Shown one piece after another: positions 26,071 through 36,651 of a stretch of 51,951 nt of DNA. The number at the start of each line of letters is the position of its first letter. Positions within the stretch are counted from its first letter, which is position 1. Source of the DNA: an uncultured Tateyamaria sp. (GTDB lineage: Bacteria > Pseudomonadota > Alphaproteobacteria > Rhodobacterales > Rhodobacteraceae); assembly GCA_905480645.1 (NCBI GenBank), contig CAJQRC010000053.1:1-51951 (forward strand). Direction: 5' to 3'. Under the pieces are notes generated by a model. That model saw nothing but the letters and a program-made list of their open reading frames with translations. It did no database searches and was not told the origin of the DNA. The translations under genes and the position numbers were made by a program.

Positions 26071-27747
26071 ATGGCTTATAAAACCGACATACAAATAGCC
26101 CGTGAAGCACAAAAGAAGCCAATCCAAGAAATTGGCGCTAAACTTGGCATTGAGAGTAAGGATTTACTTCCTTACGGTCATGATAAAGCAAAGGTGAGCC
26201 AGGCATTTATTAATTCGGTGCAAGATCGTGACGACGGTAAACTAATTTTAGTTACGGCCATCAACCCGACACCTGCTGGTGAAGGTAAAACTACCACTAC
26301 AGTTGGCCTTGGTGATGGTCTCAATCGTATTGGAAAAAATGCTTGCGTTTGTATTCGTGAAGCTTCGCTGGGTCCTAATTTTGGAATGAAAGGTGGAGCT
26401 GCAGGCGGTGGTTATGCCCAGATTGTGCCGATGGAAGAAATGAATCTACATTTCACTGGTGATTTTCATGCGATCACCTCAGCCCACTCACTGTTGTCTG
26501 CAATGATAGATAACCACATTTATTGGGGCAATGCCCTAGAGATTGATACCCGTCGTGTTGTTTGGCGCCGCGTGGTGGATATGAATGATCGCGCATTGCG
26601 CCAAATTACAGCAAGCCTTGGAGGTGTTACTAACGGTTTCCCTCGTGAAGCAGGGTTTGACATAACTGTTGCCTCTGAAGTGATGGCTATATTGTGTTTA
26701 GCCAAGGATCTGAAAGACCTACAAAATCGTCTTGGTGACATGATTGTTGCTTATCGCCGAGATCGTAGTCCAATTTTCGCCCGTGATATTAAAGCAGATG
26801 GTGCTATGACTGTTTTATTGAAGGATGCTATGCAGCCCAATATTGTGCAAACTTTGGAAAATAACCCAGCTTTTGTGCATGGTGGTCCATTTGCTAACAT
26901 TGCACACGGTTGTAATTCAGTAATAGCCACCACTACAGCGCTTAAATTAGCTGACTATGTCGTTACAGAAGCGGGTTTTGGCGCAGATCTTGGCGCCGAA
27001 AAGTTTATGAATATTAAATGCCGCAAAGCAGGCCTTTCACCCTCTGTTGTTGTTTGCGTCGCCACGGTTCGTGCTATGAAAATGAATGGTGGGATCGCTA
27101 AGGCTGATCTTGGGTCAGAGAACGTCGAAGCGGTTAAAGCAGGTTGTCCAAACTTAGGTCGTCACATTGAGAACCTAAAATCCTTTGGTGTGCCGGTAGT
27201 TGTAGCCATTAATCACTTCGTCACGGACACGGATTCTGAAGTGCAGGCAGTTAAAGATTTTGTAATTGAACAGGGAGCGGAGGCTATACTTTCGCGGCAC
27301 TGGGAATTGGGTTCTGAGGGCTCCGCTGATCTTGCTACTAAAGTGGCGGAACTGGCTGACGCGAATATTGCAAATTTTGCCCCTATCTACCCCGACGATA
27401 TGCCACTTGCAGAAAAAATTCAGACTATTGCTAAGCGGATCTATCGCGCTGATGAGGCTCTAATGGATCAAAAGATCCTTGATCAGCTTAAATTGTGGGA
27501 AGAGCAGGGTTACGGCAAATTACCAGTTTGCATGGCTAAGACGCAATATTCTTTTTCTACGGACCCTAACTTGCGCGGAGCACCGACAGGACACTCTGTT
27601 CCTGTACGAGAGGTTCGTTTGTCGGCTGGTGCAGGCTTTGTAGTCGCTGTTTGTGGGGAAATAATGACGATGCCGGGTTTGCCGCGTGTGCCGTCTGCTG
27701 AAAATATCCACCTTAACGAGGATGGCCAAATTGAGGGCCTTTTCTGA
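26071..27747 (+). CDS. fhs: Formate--tetrahydrofolate ligase
   Basis: A 558-residue formate-THF ligase, normal length for the family. It shows the P-loop [19 protein letters not shown] near residue 70, [36 protein letters not shown] and the late [13 protein letters not shown] motif. It links formate to THF using ATP, or runs in reverse to release formate and make ATP from 10-formyl-THF. With folD just downstream, it handles one-carbon units liberated by the THF-linked demethylases of this window and could also take up formate from a ring-opening pathway. A TAGGACT ribosome-binding site precedes the ATG. Confidence 0.97.
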   Translation: MAYKTDIQIAREAQKKPIQEIGAKLGIESKDLLPYGHDKAKVSQAFINSVQDRDDGKLILVTAINPTPAGEGKTTTTVGLGDGLNRIGKNACVCIREASLGPNFGMKGGAAGGGYAQIVPMEEMNLHFTGDFHAITSAHSLLSAMIDNHIYWGNALEIDTRRVVWRRVVDMNDRALRQITASLGGVTNGFPREAGFDITVASEVMAILCLAKDLKDLQNRLGDMIVAYRRDRSPIFARDIKADGAMTVLLKDAMQPNIVQTLENNPAFVHGGPFANIAHGCNSVIATTTALKLADYVVTEAGFGADLGAEKFMNIKCRKAGLSPSVVVCVATVRAMKMNGGIAKADLGSENVEAVKAGCPNLGRHIENLKSFGVPVVVAINHFVTDTDSEVQAVKDFVIEQGAEAILSRHWELGSEGSADLATKVAELADANIANFAPIYPDDMPLAEKIQTIAKRIYRADEALMDQKILDQLKLWEEQGYGKLPVCMAKTQYSFSTDPNLRGAPTGHSVPVREVRLSAGAGFVVAVCGEIMTMPGLPRVPSAENIHLNEDGQIEGLF

Positions 27748-27769
27748 ATAAAATCCGATATTCACTGCG

Positions 27770-27790
27770 GGCACAGTGATATGCTGTGCC
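27770..27790 (+). terminator. Hairpin between fhs and folD
   Basis: Perfect seven-base stem GGCACAG (27770-27776) with CTGTGCC (27784-27790) around a seven-base loop. No T-run follows, so it is probably an intercistronic processing or attenuating hairpin within an fhs-folD transcript rather than a full terminator. Confidence 0.5.
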
Positions 27791-27825
27791 TGTAAAACAA
27801 TTAAATCAATTTGAAAGGGCGCAGT

Positions 27826-28728
27826 ATGAGTGCCACTATAATAGACGGAAAGGTATTTGCCGCAAAAGTGCGTGGCTTGGTCAGTGAAAGTGTTGCCAAG
27901 CTAAAAGCAGAACACGGTATAAAACCTGGACTTGCAGTAGTTCTCGTAGGCGAAGATCCAGCCAGCCAAGTTTATGTACGCTCTAAGGGTAAAATGACAG
28001 TCGAAGTTGGTATGAATAGTGTTGAACACAAGCTAAACGCTGATACCTCTGAAGTAGACTTATTAAAACTTATAGATGAACTGAATAACGATTCATCCAT
28101 TCATGGCATTCTTGTACAGTTACCTCTGCCCAGTCATCTAAATGAAGATTTAGTTATAAACTCAATTAATCCTGCCAAAGATGTTGATGGCTTTCATATT
28201 TCCAATGTTGGCTTATTGGGTACAGGGCAAAAATCAATGGTGCCCTGTACACCGTTGGGTTGTTTGATGATGTTGCGAGATTATCATGGATCTTTATCAG
28301 GATTGAATGCAGTTGTAGTCGGAAGGTCTAATATTGTGGGCAAGCCTATGGCGCAGTTATTACTCGGTGATAGCTGTACTGTGACTATAGCTCACTCGCG
28401 AACAAAGGATATTCAGTCTGTTACTCGTAGAGCTGATATTGTGATTGCCGCTGTCGGTCGTCCTGAAATGGTTACTGGTGAGTGGATCAAGCCTGGTGCC
28501 ACTGTGATTGATGTGGGCATTAACCGGATTGACGCACCTGAAAAAGGTGAAGGAAAAACTCGGCTAGTTGGGGATTGCGACTACGTAAGTTGTGCTAATG
28601 TTGCCGGAGCGATTACACCTGTTCCTGGTGGAGTTGGCCCTATGACTATTGCTTGTTTGCTTGCAAACACCGTTACGGCGTGTTGTAGGGCGCACAGATT
28701 GACAGAACCTAACGGACTTACTGCGTGA
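27826..28728 (+). CDS. folD: Methylene-THF dehydrogenase / methenyl-THF cyclohydrolase
   Basis: A 300-residue bifunctional FolD converting 5,10-methylene-THF to 10-formyl-THF. Visible motifs are [11 protein letters not shown] with the catalytic Tyr and Lys, [15 protein letters not shown], the NADP site [17 protein letters not shown] and the closing [12 protein letters not shown]. The ATG at 27826 has an AAAGGG site; an in-frame TTG 15 bases upstream overlaps that site and is rejected. It follows fhs by 78 bases containing a hairpin. Together the pair oxidises methylene-THF made by the GcvT-like demethylases of this island to formate with energy gain. Confidence 0.97.
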   Translation: MSATIIDGKVFAAKVRGLVSESVAKLKAEHGIKPGLAVVLVGEDPASQVYVRSKGKMTVEVGMNSVEHKLNADTSEVDLLKLIDELNNDSSIHGILVQLPLPSHLNEDLVINSINPAKDVDGFHISNVGLLGTGQKSMVPCTPLGCLMMLRDYHGSLSGLNAVVVGRSNIVGKPMAQLLLGDSCTVTIAHSRTKDIQSVTRRADIVIAAVGRPEMVTGEWIKPGATVIDVGINRIDAPEKGEGKTRLVGDCDYVSCANVAGAITPVPGGVGPMTIACLLANTVTACCRAHRLTEPNGLTA

Positions 28729-29166
28729 ATTTTCATTTTTGAACCATTGGCATAGCATGTGTGAGCCGTCAGGGTATCAAGACCTCCAGAAAGATAAAGT
28801 TATACAAGAAGAGTTCCAAGTATTGGTTCAGTAAATGGATAATTATCCGAATATTGTAAGCATAATATTACCCAGCTTTCGTTTCAAAGTATTTACGTTA
28901 CGAAGATGTTTTGAGCAATGCCCACCTGATGGGACAAGCCTTCATTAGAGCGGATATTATCGACATATATTTTGACATTTATTAAGCTGAGCCTGCAAAC
29001 AAAAAAACAAAATTGATAAAGAATTTCAGGATTAATAGTGTAAAAGTTTTGACTGGTTGGATTATACCATTGTCCAGCGTTTTACCGCTGTGGCTGGTAC
29101 AGTTCGAAAACATAAGCGCGTAGTAACTGGCTCAAGTAAATTAGATGCAGGATGAAGAGATTGATT
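28729..29166. other. Intergenic region after folD
   Basis: About 440 bases between the convergent folD and DMT transporter genes. It is AT-rich in the middle (28840-29040). I see no ORF with coding character, no RNA gene and no clear T-tailed terminator hairpin. Confidence 0.4.
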
Positions 29167-30012
29167 TTATACCGCAAGGTAGCCCACCCCTAAAAATGCT
29201 ACTGCGCAACCTGCCCACTGCGACTTTGTCATTCTTTCTCTCAAGAAGATCCATGCTAGTATGATTGTGAGCATCCCAAATAGCGAAGAAGCTACTGACG
29301 CATATTTCGCGTCTGGTAAAGCTCCTGCTGACAGAACACACATTAATGCAATGCCGTCTGCTAATCCCATAGCTATAAGCCAGGGTAAAGACTGTCTGTT
29401 AGGCCAAATAGGTTGCTTGAGTAAGATTAGGATCGTTGCAAGAAACAAAAAAGCGGTCAAACGCGTTACAAGGGTGTTTGGCATATCATCACTCAGGGCA
29501 GATGCACTCTGGCCCAATGCAAAAGTACCAGCAAATCCAATGGCGGCAATAATCGAAAATACAATAGTGAGCCCAATGGGTGGAATGTCATCGTCACTGG
29601 AATCTGAAAGAACAGCTACGATGGATACACCGGCTACAATTATGATTACTGCGAGCCATTGAAACCCTGAGACTGGGTCACCTAAAAAAACTGCCCATCC
29701 AACAGAAATAATAGGATAGCCGGCGATTAGCGGTGAAACCAGTCGGACGGGCCCACGTTGGAATGCATAGTAAAGCCCAAACGTGGCAATAACAAAGAAG
29801 ATTCCTGAACCTATTGAAAGGTATACAGCACTTTTTGGCATAGGTTCTATTGTGCTGGTAGTAAGTGTAAGAACCGAATGAAATATCAATCCAATCAATA
29901 GTACAGTAAACATACAGGAGCTAATAGCTGTTCTCTGGCTAAGAAATCTGGCGCAGACATCATGAAAGCCCCAACACAAAGCTGCAACTAAACCGAAAGC
30001 TAGTGCACTCAT
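29167..30012 (-). CDS. EamA/DMT-superfamily membrane transporter
   Basis: A 281-residue protein with about ten hydrophobic helices in two repeats, as in EamA drug/metabolite transporters (start MSALAFGLVAALCWGFHDV; second repeat around TIVFSIIAAIGFAGTFALGQ). The ATG at 30012 is chosen because the protein begins there in family style and overlaps the stop of the small upstream gene (ATGA). It is divergent from tdm, so it may export or import a methylated amine, amino acid or other product of the pathway. Substrate unknown. Confidence 0.85.
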   Translation of the reverse strand: MSALAFGLVAALCWGFHDVCARFLSQRTAISSCMFTVLLIGLIFHSVLTLTTSTIEPMPKSAVYLSIGSGIFFVIATFGLYYAFQRGPVRLVSPLIAGYPIISVGWAVFLGDPVSGFQWLAVIIIVAGVSIVAVLSDSSDDDIPPIGLTIVFSIIAAIGFAGTFALGQSASALSDDMPNTLVTRLTAFLFLATILILLKQPIWPNRQSLPWLIAMGLADGIALMCVLSAGALPDAKYASVASSLFGMLTIILAWIFLRERMTKSQWAGCAVAFLGVGYLAV

Positions 30013-30173
30013 TTGTCTTTCCGAAAGAAGGGGATCATGAAAATTAAGCAAGCCAATAAAAAGAAAACTGAGCCAAACATAGCCCAAAAATTACCTACGG
30101 ATGCGATACAAAATCCAATAGCGGATAGAACAAACAGGATCCAGCCGATAAAATTGATGCCGTTATTACTCAT
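30009..30173 (-). CDS. Small membrane protein (54 residues)
   Basis: A 54-residue protein with two hydrophobic helices (about residues 8-24 and 28-48) and a short charged end FFRKDK. I do not recognise a family. The ATG at 30173 is favoured over longer in-frame starts, because the extension runs into the divergent tdm promoter and start. Its stop overlaps the DMT transporter's start by four bases, so it is probably a co-translated partner of that transporter. Confidence 0.6.
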   Translation of the reverse strand: MSNNGINFIGWILFVLSAIGFCIASVGNFWAMFGSVFFLLACLIFMIPFFRKDK

Positions 30174-30266
30174 TTGTCCGATTTTGTTTGCTGATTGGAT
30201 ATACTTATGTATTCTTAAGATTAAACATTTATTCCGTTCATGCAACACATCAAAGGGAATATTAAA

Positions 30267-32636
30267 GTGCTTGACGACTATCCTAGTGTAAGGCCGGGCC
30301 CACCGAAGGCTAGCTCGATTATAATGCCACAAGTTTTTTCGTTACCAAAAGGTACTGAGCGTTATGTTGTTGAAGGGCAAGGCGCTGCTTTAATTCCTAT
30401 CGATGCTGGTGATCGAATTACCATTATTAATGATGAGGGTGGTCAGCACTGTGAGATTATTGTCGCTGACGAAGCTGGCATGGCGGACGCCGGAATAATT
30501 GGTGGAAGAGCAAATGGAGAAGGGAAGGGCATTCAAGCACTTCTCGTATCTGGTGATAAATCTTTACACGGTTTGAAAATGGGCCTTATTGCGAGAGGAG
30601 TCGATCTAAGTCGTGCAAATGCCATTCAACTTTTTGAGAATACGACACCGGCTAAAACAGAAGTGGAATTTACAGCGGTCCGGTCTGGTATAATTGTTGT
30701 AGCTGCTCCGGCTGGAATAATGGACTTCGACCAGCAGAATACAGCTACCTCTCTGACCGTAATAATAAGACGTGCTAAGATAAAATTAAGCGAGCAGTTT
30801 TTGCTTCCAGACCCATTGGCGGACCCTTTGACAGATGTCCGCATACATAGTCAGACTGCCGAAGCGTATTTTGTGAAGGCAGGTGATTATATTCAGATCC
30901 TAGACGTAGATGGAAGACAGTGTACCGATTTCGAATGTTTTTCTGCGCGTAAATTGGATAAAGGAATTGAGCATGCACTTGATGTGACCACGACCCGAAC
31001 TTTGATGGGCCATGCTTATCCAATGCCTGGCTTGCATGCTAAATACTATGATCAGGAAATGACCCCGTTGATTGAGGTTGTGCAAGATACATGCGGTCGC
31101 CATGACGCCTTTGCTCTCGCTTGTTCAGCAAAGTATTATGATGACATTGGATATCCAGGCCACGTCAATTGTTCAGATAATTTTAATAAAACTCTTGCAA
31201 ATTTTAATGTTGCCCCGCGGCCTGGTTGGATGGCCATCAATTTTTTCTTCAACACGTTTCTCGATGATCATGGCATTATGTATGCAGACGAACCTTGGAG
31301 CCGGCCGGGTGATTATGTATTACTTCGTGCTTTGACTGATATAGTTTGTGTTTCAAGCGCATGCCCTGACGATACAACAGCAGCAAATGGTTGGTACCCA
31401 ACCGACATTCATGTTCGCACTTATAGCGGTAAGGAAACATTTCAAAAGGCTGTTGCCACGCGTGTAACTCCAGATTCAGAGGTTAAGATGACAAAGCAAA
31501 CTGGTTTTCACGGAAGTTTTTCTACTCACACACGAAATTTTATTGAGTATAATGGCTATTGGTTGGCAAATTGTTTTGCCACCGCCGGGCCTGTTGCTGA
31601 ATATCAAGCCTGCCGTGAGAAAGCAGTAATTCTTGACCTTTCACCTCTGCGTAAATTTGAGATTACTGGCCCTGATGCTGAGGCATTGTGCCAATATGCA
31701 TTTACTCGGAATATGAAAACTCTTCCAGTTGGCGGCGTCGTCTATACAGCAATGTGTTATGAACATGGTGGGATGATTGACGATGGTACTGTTTACCGTC
31801 TGGGTAAAGATAACTTTCGTTGGGTTGGTGGAGCTGATTATGGTGGTGAATGGCTGCGACAATTGGCTGAAGATAATGCTTTGAAGGTCTTGGTGCGATC
31901 ATCCACTGATCAAATGCATAATATTGCGATTCAAGGCCCAGAAAGTAGAAATTTACTTAATAAAATTGTTTGGACTGCGCCGCACAACCCGGAGTTTAAT
32001 CAGTTGGATTGGTTCCGCTTTACACCAGCCAGGTTGCACACTGAAGCAGGAACTCCTTTTGTCGTGAGCCGTACAGGATATACTGGTGAATTAGGATATG
32101 AAGTTTTCTGCCATCCCAAGGATTGTAAAGAAATTTTTGACGTAATCTGGGCGGTTGGCCAAAATCATGGTTTGAAACCAATGGGTTTGGAAGCACTCGA
32201 CATGGTCCGAATTGAAGCAGGACTTATTTTTGCTGGTTATGATTTTTCTGATCAAACAGATCCTTTTGAGGCAGGCATTGGGTTTACTTGCCCCTTAAAA
32301 TCAAAAACTGATGACTTTGTTGGCCGTGATGCCTTAATTCGACGAAAAGAACATCCTATGCGTCAGCTTGTTGGTCTTGAGATTGATAGTAATGTTGATG
32401 TGGTTCACGGTGACTGTATTCATATTGGACGTGCGCAGATTGGGGAGGTGACCTCATCTATGCGGTCCCCGTTACTCAATAAGAATATTGCAATGGCCCG
32501 TATAGATGTTATGCATACTAAAGTTGGTACTGAAGTCGAAATAGGAAAGCTGGATGGACATCAAATGCGTCTACCAGCAAAAGTAGCGGAGAACCTTGCC
32601 GCATTTGATCCTAAAAAAGAACGCCCGCGTTCATGA
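30267..32636 (+). CDS. tdm: Trimethylamine N-oxide demethylase (aldolase)
   Basis: Tdm splits TMAO into dimethylamine and formaldehyde, passing the latter to THF. The protein (789-798 residues) has two N-terminal DUF1989-type regions and a C-terminal GcvT-like THF domain from about residue 430 (YQACREKAVILDLSP, SRTGYTGELGYEVF). Counting from the ATG at 30240, three cysteines at 295, 311 and 375 are spaced 16 and 64 apart, the spacing I recall for the zinc ligands of Methylocella Tdm (263, 279, 343). Asp 230 keeps the same offset to its catalytic Asp 198. I favour the GTG at 30267 (AAAGGG nine bases upstream); ATG 30240 and ATG 30324 are alternatives. The stop overlaps the next gene. Confidence 0.93.
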   Translation: MLDDYPSVRPGPPKASSIIMPQVFSLPKGTERYVVEGQGAALIPIDAGDRITIINDEGGQHCEIIVADEAGMADAGIIGGRANGEGKGIQALLVSGDKSLHGLKMGLIARGVDLSRANAIQLFENTTPAKTEVEFTAVRSGIIVVAAPAGIMDFDQQNTATSLTVIIRRAKIKLSEQFLLPDPLADPLTDVRIHSQTAEAYFVKAGDYIQILDVDGRQCTDFECFSARKLDKGIEHALDVTTTRTLMGHAYPMPGLHAKYYDQEMTPLIEVVQDTCGRHDAFALACSAKYYDDIGYPGHVNCSDNFNKTLANFNVAPRPGWMAINFFFNTFLDDHGIMYADEPWSRPGDYVLLRALTDIVCVSSACPDDTTAANGWYPTDIHVRTYSGKETFQKAVATRVTPDSEVKMTKQTGFHGSFSTHTRNFIEYNGYWLANCFATAGPVAEYQACREKAVILDLSPLRKFEITGPDAEALCQYAFTRNMKTLPVGGVVYTAMCYEHGGMIDDGTVYRLGKDNFRWVGGADYGGEWLRQLAEDNALKVLVRSSTDQMHNIAIQGPESRNLLNKIVWTAPHNPEFNQLDWFRFTPARLHTEAGTPFVVSRTGYTGELGYEVFCHPKDCKEIFDVIWAVGQNHGLKPMGLEALDMVRIEAGLIFAGYDFSDQTDPFEAGIGFTCPLKSKTDDFVGRDALIRRKEHPMRQLVGLEIDSNVDVVHGDCIHIGRAQIGEVTSSMRSPLLNKNIAMARIDVMHTKVGTEVEIGKLDGHQMRLPAKVAENLAAFDPKKERPRS

Positions 32637-32998
32637 TACGTTTTTTGATAGCTTTGCTGATTTGTTCCAGTACTGTAAAAGCACAATCCATAAAGTTGGA
32701 AGGGGCTGAAATTAAGTCACTTTTGAGTGGAAATACTGCCGTCGGCGTGCGGGACGGAGTGCAGTATAGGCAATATTTTGCTCTGAATGGAAATACATCT
32801 CTACTGACTAATGGTGGGTCATTACTGCTGGGAAAGTGGCGCGTAAAAGCAGCAGAACTTCAAAGTCAGATGCCTAGTGGAGCAAGTTGGCGGGGTTGGT
32901 TTGTAATGCAATATGCTGGTGATTGGTTTTGGGTTAGTAAGACGACCCCGCCTACAATTTTTCAGGTAATAGAGGGTAAAAAACTAGGTATTAATTAA
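32633..32998 (+). CDS. Small exported protein of unknown function
   Basis: A 121-residue protein with a clear signal peptide (MIRFLIALLICSSTVKA, cleavage likely after residue 17). The mature part of about 100 residues has GLY-rich and Trp-rich segments such as GASWRGWFVMQYAGDWFWVSK. I do not recognise a family. Its ATG overlaps the tdm stop (ATGA), so it is co-translated with the TMAO demethylase. That coupling of a cytoplasmic enzyme with a periplasmic protein is unusual, and its role may be in TMAO sensing or uptake, or unrelated. Confidence 0.7.
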   Translation: MIRFLIALLICSSTVKAQSIKLEGAEIKSLLSGNTAVGVRDGVQYRQYFALNGNTSLLTNGGSLLLGKWRVKAAELQSQMPSGASWRGWFVMQYAGDWFWVSKTTPPTIFQVIEGKKLGIN

Positions 32999-33344
32999 AA
33001 CTAATTTTGAGTTCGATACATTTCAAAGATTTTAAATTATGGACTATTTGCGAACATTATGGTGCTTAAAAAAGACACTTCGGAATTATCAAAGTATGTA
33101 AAATGTATAACCTATCAAGATTTATAAAGTGAATTATTTTGAGAACTTTCCCTAATTTATCACTAATTGTATCGAAGGAGATTTCTATGAGTATAACTGT
33201 ATAATTTCTAACATTTAAAAGTTACAATTTTTGTGAGAAGTATATCGATGCTTAGGCCTAAGATGCGTATTTCAGGCCCCATAATTTAGTATGCAGGTCT
33301 GAAATAGTTAGTTTTTAGATTTGCATTGAATGTTCTTAGTTACC
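32999..33344. other. Intergenic region between convergent genes
   Basis: About 345 AT-rich bases between the small exported protein gene and tmm, which converge here. No ORF, RNA gene or T-tailed hairpin could be supported. Confidence 0.4.
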
Positions 33345-34679
33345 TTAATTTTTTAAATATACATCAAGACTGTCATCCAACGCATCTTTCCACGGGGTGT
33401 GATGGACGGGTGCCATCGTTTTCGTGATCACTGATCTGTATGAGTTATCACGAAACGTCATAATATTTTTCTTTTTATGCCCTTTCCATTCCTTAAATGC
33501 CTGGCATGCTCCTTCAATATCGAAGTCGGGGTAGTCAGTTTCATCGATCAGTTCTTTGGTATAACCGCCTTGATACCATATGCACGCGTAGTCGTCTTCT
33601 AATTTAGCCTCAGTTTTTTTTCGTTCCGCAACGTCTGCAAGCATTGCAGCATGGCTTGGTAAGGAAATCTGACCCATAATCACGTCTCTAACCCACCAAG
33701 ATTGAGCATCAAACATATTGAAGGTAAACCACTGATCTTGCATACCTAAATAAAATAAGCTTGGCGCGTGTACGTAGGTTGTGCCTTTATAAAGATCATC
33801 AGCGGCTAACACGTTGGGCGTTTTCAGGCGCAAGCTGTCTGGTAAAAATGGAAAGTGATGTTTATAGCCAGTGCATAAGATTATAGCGTCAACTTTAGTT
33901 TGTGTACCATCTTTGAAGTGTGCCGTATCACCTTCTACTTTGATGAGTAGTGGTACTTCTTTCCAATTTTCAGGCCATTCGTATCCCATTGGAGCAGTCC
34001 GATGGCTCACTGTGATACTTTTTGCACCGTATTTCCAAAGTTGTGATCCAATGTCTTCAGCAGAATATGAAGTTCCAACAATAAGAATGTTCTTATCTGA
34101 AAACTCCATGGCATCACGAAAATCGTGTGCATGCAATATCCGGCCTTTAAAACTATCAAACCCTTCAAACTGTGGCATGTTAGGAGTGCTAAAATGCCCT
34201 GTTGCTACTATCACGTTATCAAAATGTTCTGTGTATGTACGATCACTTGGAAGGTTACATACTGTGACATCAAAGCCGTTTTCTGTTTTTTCTACCCACC
34301 TCACAACTGTTTCAAAACGAATCCAGTCGCGGACGCCAGCTTTTGTTACTCTTCCTTGAATATAATCAAACAAGACAGCACGTGGTGGATAAGAGGCAAT
34401 CTGTTTGCCAAAATGCTCTTCAAAGCTGTAATCTGCAAATTCGAGGCCTTCTTTTGGACCGTTCGACCAAAGATAACGGTACATAGATCCGTGGACTGGT
34501 TCTCCATATTGATCTAATCCGGTGCGCCATGTGTAGTTCCACAGGCCGCCCCAGTTAGCTTGTTTTTCAAAGCAAACGACCTCAGGGATATCGGCACCTT
34601 TTGCTTGAGCGGATTGGAATGCCCGTAATTGGGCAAGCCCTGAGGGTCCAGCGCCAAAAATAGCAACTCGCTTTGTCAT
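33345..34679 (-). CDS. tmm: Trimethylamine monooxygenase (flavin-containing)
   Basis: A 444-residue class B flavin monooxygenase matching marine bacterial Tmm, which oxidises trimethylamine to TMAO with NADPH and oxygen. It shows the FAD motif GAGPSGL at residues 9-15, [19 protein letters not shown], the FMO fingerprint [11 protein letters not shown], the NADPH motif [10 protein letters not shown], and ATGHFSTP. The sequence closely follows Roseobacter and SAR11 Tmm as I remember them. It can also act on dimethylsulfide and other small amines in known cases. A divergent promoter region (34680-34810) holds a TTCC-TTATT-GGAA repeat at 34748-34760. Its product is the substrate of the tdm product. 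Confidence 0.95.
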   Translation of the reverse strand: MTKRVAIFGAGPSGLAQLRAFQSAQAKGADIPEVVCFEKQANWGGLWNYTWRTGLDQYGEPVHGSMYRYLWSNGPKEGLEFADYSFEEHFGKQIASYPPRAVLFDYIQGRVTKAGVRDWIRFETVVRWVEKTENGFDVTVCNLPSDRTYTEHFDNVIVATGHFSTPNMPQFEGFDSFKGRILHAHDFRDAMEFSDKNILIVGTSYSAEDIGSQLWKYGAKSITVSHRTAPMGYEWPENWKEVPLLIKVEGDTAHFKDGTQTKVDAIILCTGYKHHFPFLPDSLRLKTPNVLAADDLYKGTTYVHAPSLFYLGMQDQWFTFNMFDAQSWWVRDVIMGQISLPSHAAMLADVAERKKTEAKLEDDYACIWYQGGYTKELIDETDYPDFDIEGACQAFKEWKGHKKKNIMTFRDNSYRSVITKTMAPVHHTPWKDALDDSLDVYLKN

Positions 34680-34810
34680 TTTACAGGCTCCTTACTTAAT
34701 TTTATATTAGCTGATTGCATAGAAAGTAATCTTTTAAGTCAATAAATTTCCTTATTGGAATATTTTTGTATATTTAGGAATTAAGTATGATCGCAAAAGG
34801 GATTTCTGCA

Positions 34811-35209
34811 ATGATAAACAAAAAACCACATTTTAGTTTTTGGGTTTTTGTTGGAGCCGGATTATTATGGAATTTAATGGGGTGTCTCAATTACATTACG
34901 CAATCTAATCCCGAGACTGTCGCTGAAATGCCTGAAGTTTATCAGATAATTATTGATGGACGCCCAGTTTGGGCAACTTCTGCTTTCGCCATTGGTGTTT
35001 TTAGCGGTGCCGTTGGATGTATTTTATTGCTGTTAAAGAAAAATGTCGCCACGACGGCTTTATTGCTATCTGGCGTTGGTGTTCTGGTAAACGCCTTTTT
35101 CGAAATTAAGGTTATTGGGTATATGCCTTTTACAATACTTTCTTTGCTCGTTGCAATTGCGCTAATTTGGTATGCAATGATATTAAAACGCTTAGGATGG
35201 TTAGATTAA
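34811..35209 (+). CDS. Four-helix membrane protein, unknown
   Basis: A 132-residue membrane protein with four hydrophobic helices: FWVFVGAGLLWNLMGCLNYI near the start, then ATSAFAIGVFSGAVGCILLLL, TTALLLSGVGVLVNAFF and FTILSLLVAIALIWYAMIL. Similar small four-helix proteins are common and uncharacterised. The ATG at 34811 has an AAAGGG site nine bases upstream; the in-frame ATG at 34787 overlaps that site. It is divergent from tmm and convergent with gmaS, so no operon partner is evident. I cannot assign a function. Confidence 0.72.
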   Translation: MINKKPHFSFWVFVGAGLLWNLMGCLNYITQSNPETVAEMPEVYQIIIDGRPVWATSAFAIGVFSGAVGCILLLLKKNVATTALLLSGVGVLVNAFFEIKVIGYMPFTILSLLVAIALIWYAMILKRLGWLD

Positions 35210-35258
35210 CCATCCTTAGAGCTGGCCATAAATCATATAATAGCGTAAATGCTATTTT

Positions 35259-36587
35259 TCAAATATCCAGTGTATTGGCTTTTTCCCAGTCGGAAAAATG
35301 TGAGACGTAGTCATTCCATTCTTCGTGCTTCATTTTTAGATAGGCTGCTGAAAATTCAATGCCCATTGCTTGCTTTAAGCTTTTATCTTTATCAAATTCG
35401 CGCAGCGCGTCTAGCATGTTTAATGGTAGTTTGGGAGCGCCTTTGACTTTGTGCCCTTCAGCATACATGTCAATGTCATGGCGCTTTCCCGGATCTGCTT
35501 TAGAACGAATACCGGACAGACCTGCCGCAATAATTACTGCCTGCAACAGATAGGGGTTTACAGCACCATCGGGTAGCCGTAGCTCAAACCTACCAGGCCC
35601 TGGCACACGAACCATATGTGTTCGATTGTTGCCTGTCCATGTGACTGTATTCGGTGCCCATGTTGCGCCTGACGTCGTCCGTGGCGCGTTTATTCTTTTG
35701 TAGCTGTTGACTGTTGGATTGGTAATTGCCGCTAAAGCACTGGCGTGTTTCATTATTCCGCCTAGAAAATGCTTACCCCGCTCGGAAAGACCTAACTCTC
35801 CAGTTTGACCTTCGCCGGCACCTGCAAATACGTTATTTTTTGCGGCGGCCCCAGGTGCATCCCAGACCGAAATGTGCGCATGGCAGCCGTTACCTGTCAG
35901 GCCCTCGACAGGTTTAGGCATGAAAGTAGCACGATACCCATGCTTTTCAGCTACGCATTTCGCCATAAATTTAAAGAAAGAATGTTTGTCTGCTGTGCTT
36001 AGTGCATCGTCAAAATCCCAGTTCATTTCCCATTGACCATTCGCATCCTCATGGTCATTTTGATAAGGATTCCAGCCTAGTTCTAACATATAGTCTGATA
36101 TTTCGCGGATCACGTCTAAGCGGCGCATGAAAGCTTGTTGATCATAGCAGGGCTTCGCTGCTGTGTCATACTCATCTGAAATTTGGTCACCGGTGGGAGT
36201 TAACAAGAAAAACTCAGCTTCAATTCCGGTTTTAACGTGCATTCCTTCTTCAGCAGCTTGGTCAATTAATTTGCGTAAGACATTGCGGGGCGCCTGTGCG
36301 ACGTCTTTTCCTTCCATTACGCAATTACCAGGAACCCACGCAATTTCTTTGTTCCAAGGAAGAATAATCACTGCTTCTGGGTCAGGCACGGCCAGCATGT
36401 CAGGATGTGCAGGGGTCAGATCTAGCCATGTCGCAAATCCTGCAAATCCTGCACCATCTTCTTGCATATCAGATATTGCGCGAGCAGGGACCAGTTTTGC
36501 TCTCTGACCTCCAAATAAGTCAGTGAATGAAATCATAAAATACTTCACACCATTTTTTTCAGCGAATTTTTCTAGATCAATTGCCAT
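35259..36587 (-). CDS. gmaS: Gamma-glutamylmethylamide synthetase
   Basis: A 442-residue glutamine-synthetase-like enzyme joining methylamine to glutamate with ATP. It keeps the catalytic GS motifs: GIEAEFFLLTP, NDHEDANGQWEMNW, GNGCHAHISVWD and FELRLPDGAVNPYL. The N-terminus starts MAIDLEKFAEKNGVKYFMI as in GlnT/GmaS rather than GSI. Length fits GmaS. The assignment over true glutamine synthetase rests on the upstream mgsABC genes, which use its product, and on the surrounding methylamine genes. It is read leftward after mgsC with a 64-base gap. Confidence 0.93.
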   Translation of the reverse strand: MAIDLEKFAEKNGVKYFMISFTDLFGGQRAKLVPARAISDMQEDGAGFAGFATWLDLTPAHPDMLAVPDPEAVIILPWNKEIAWVPGNCVMEGKDVAQAPRNVLRKLIDQAAEEGMHVKTGIEAEFFLLTPTGDQISDEYDTAAKPCYDQQAFMRRLDVIREISDYMLELGWNPYQNDHEDANGQWEMNWDFDDALSTADKHSFFKFMAKCVAEKHGYRATFMPKPVEGLTGNGCHAHISVWDAPGAAAKNNVFAGAGEGQTGELGLSERGKHFLGGIMKHASALAAITNPTVNSYKRINAPRTTSGATWAPNTVTWTGNNRTHMVRVPGPGRFELRLPDGAVNPYLLQAVIIAAGLSGIRSKADPGKRHDIDMYAEGHKVKGAPKLPLNMLDALREFDKDKSLKQAMGIEFSAAYLKMKHEEWNDYVSHFSDWEKANTLDI

Positions 36588-36651
36588 TGTGCGTTTCCCT
36601 ATAGTCTAATAAATAAGGCGCTATTTATAATAGGCTGCGCCATTGTTTTGT

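Noticed and set aside
35259-36587. Ordinary glutamine synthetase
   Set aside because: The N-terminus and length fit the GmaS/GlnT group, and the upstream mgsABC genes make the methylamide-using role more likely.
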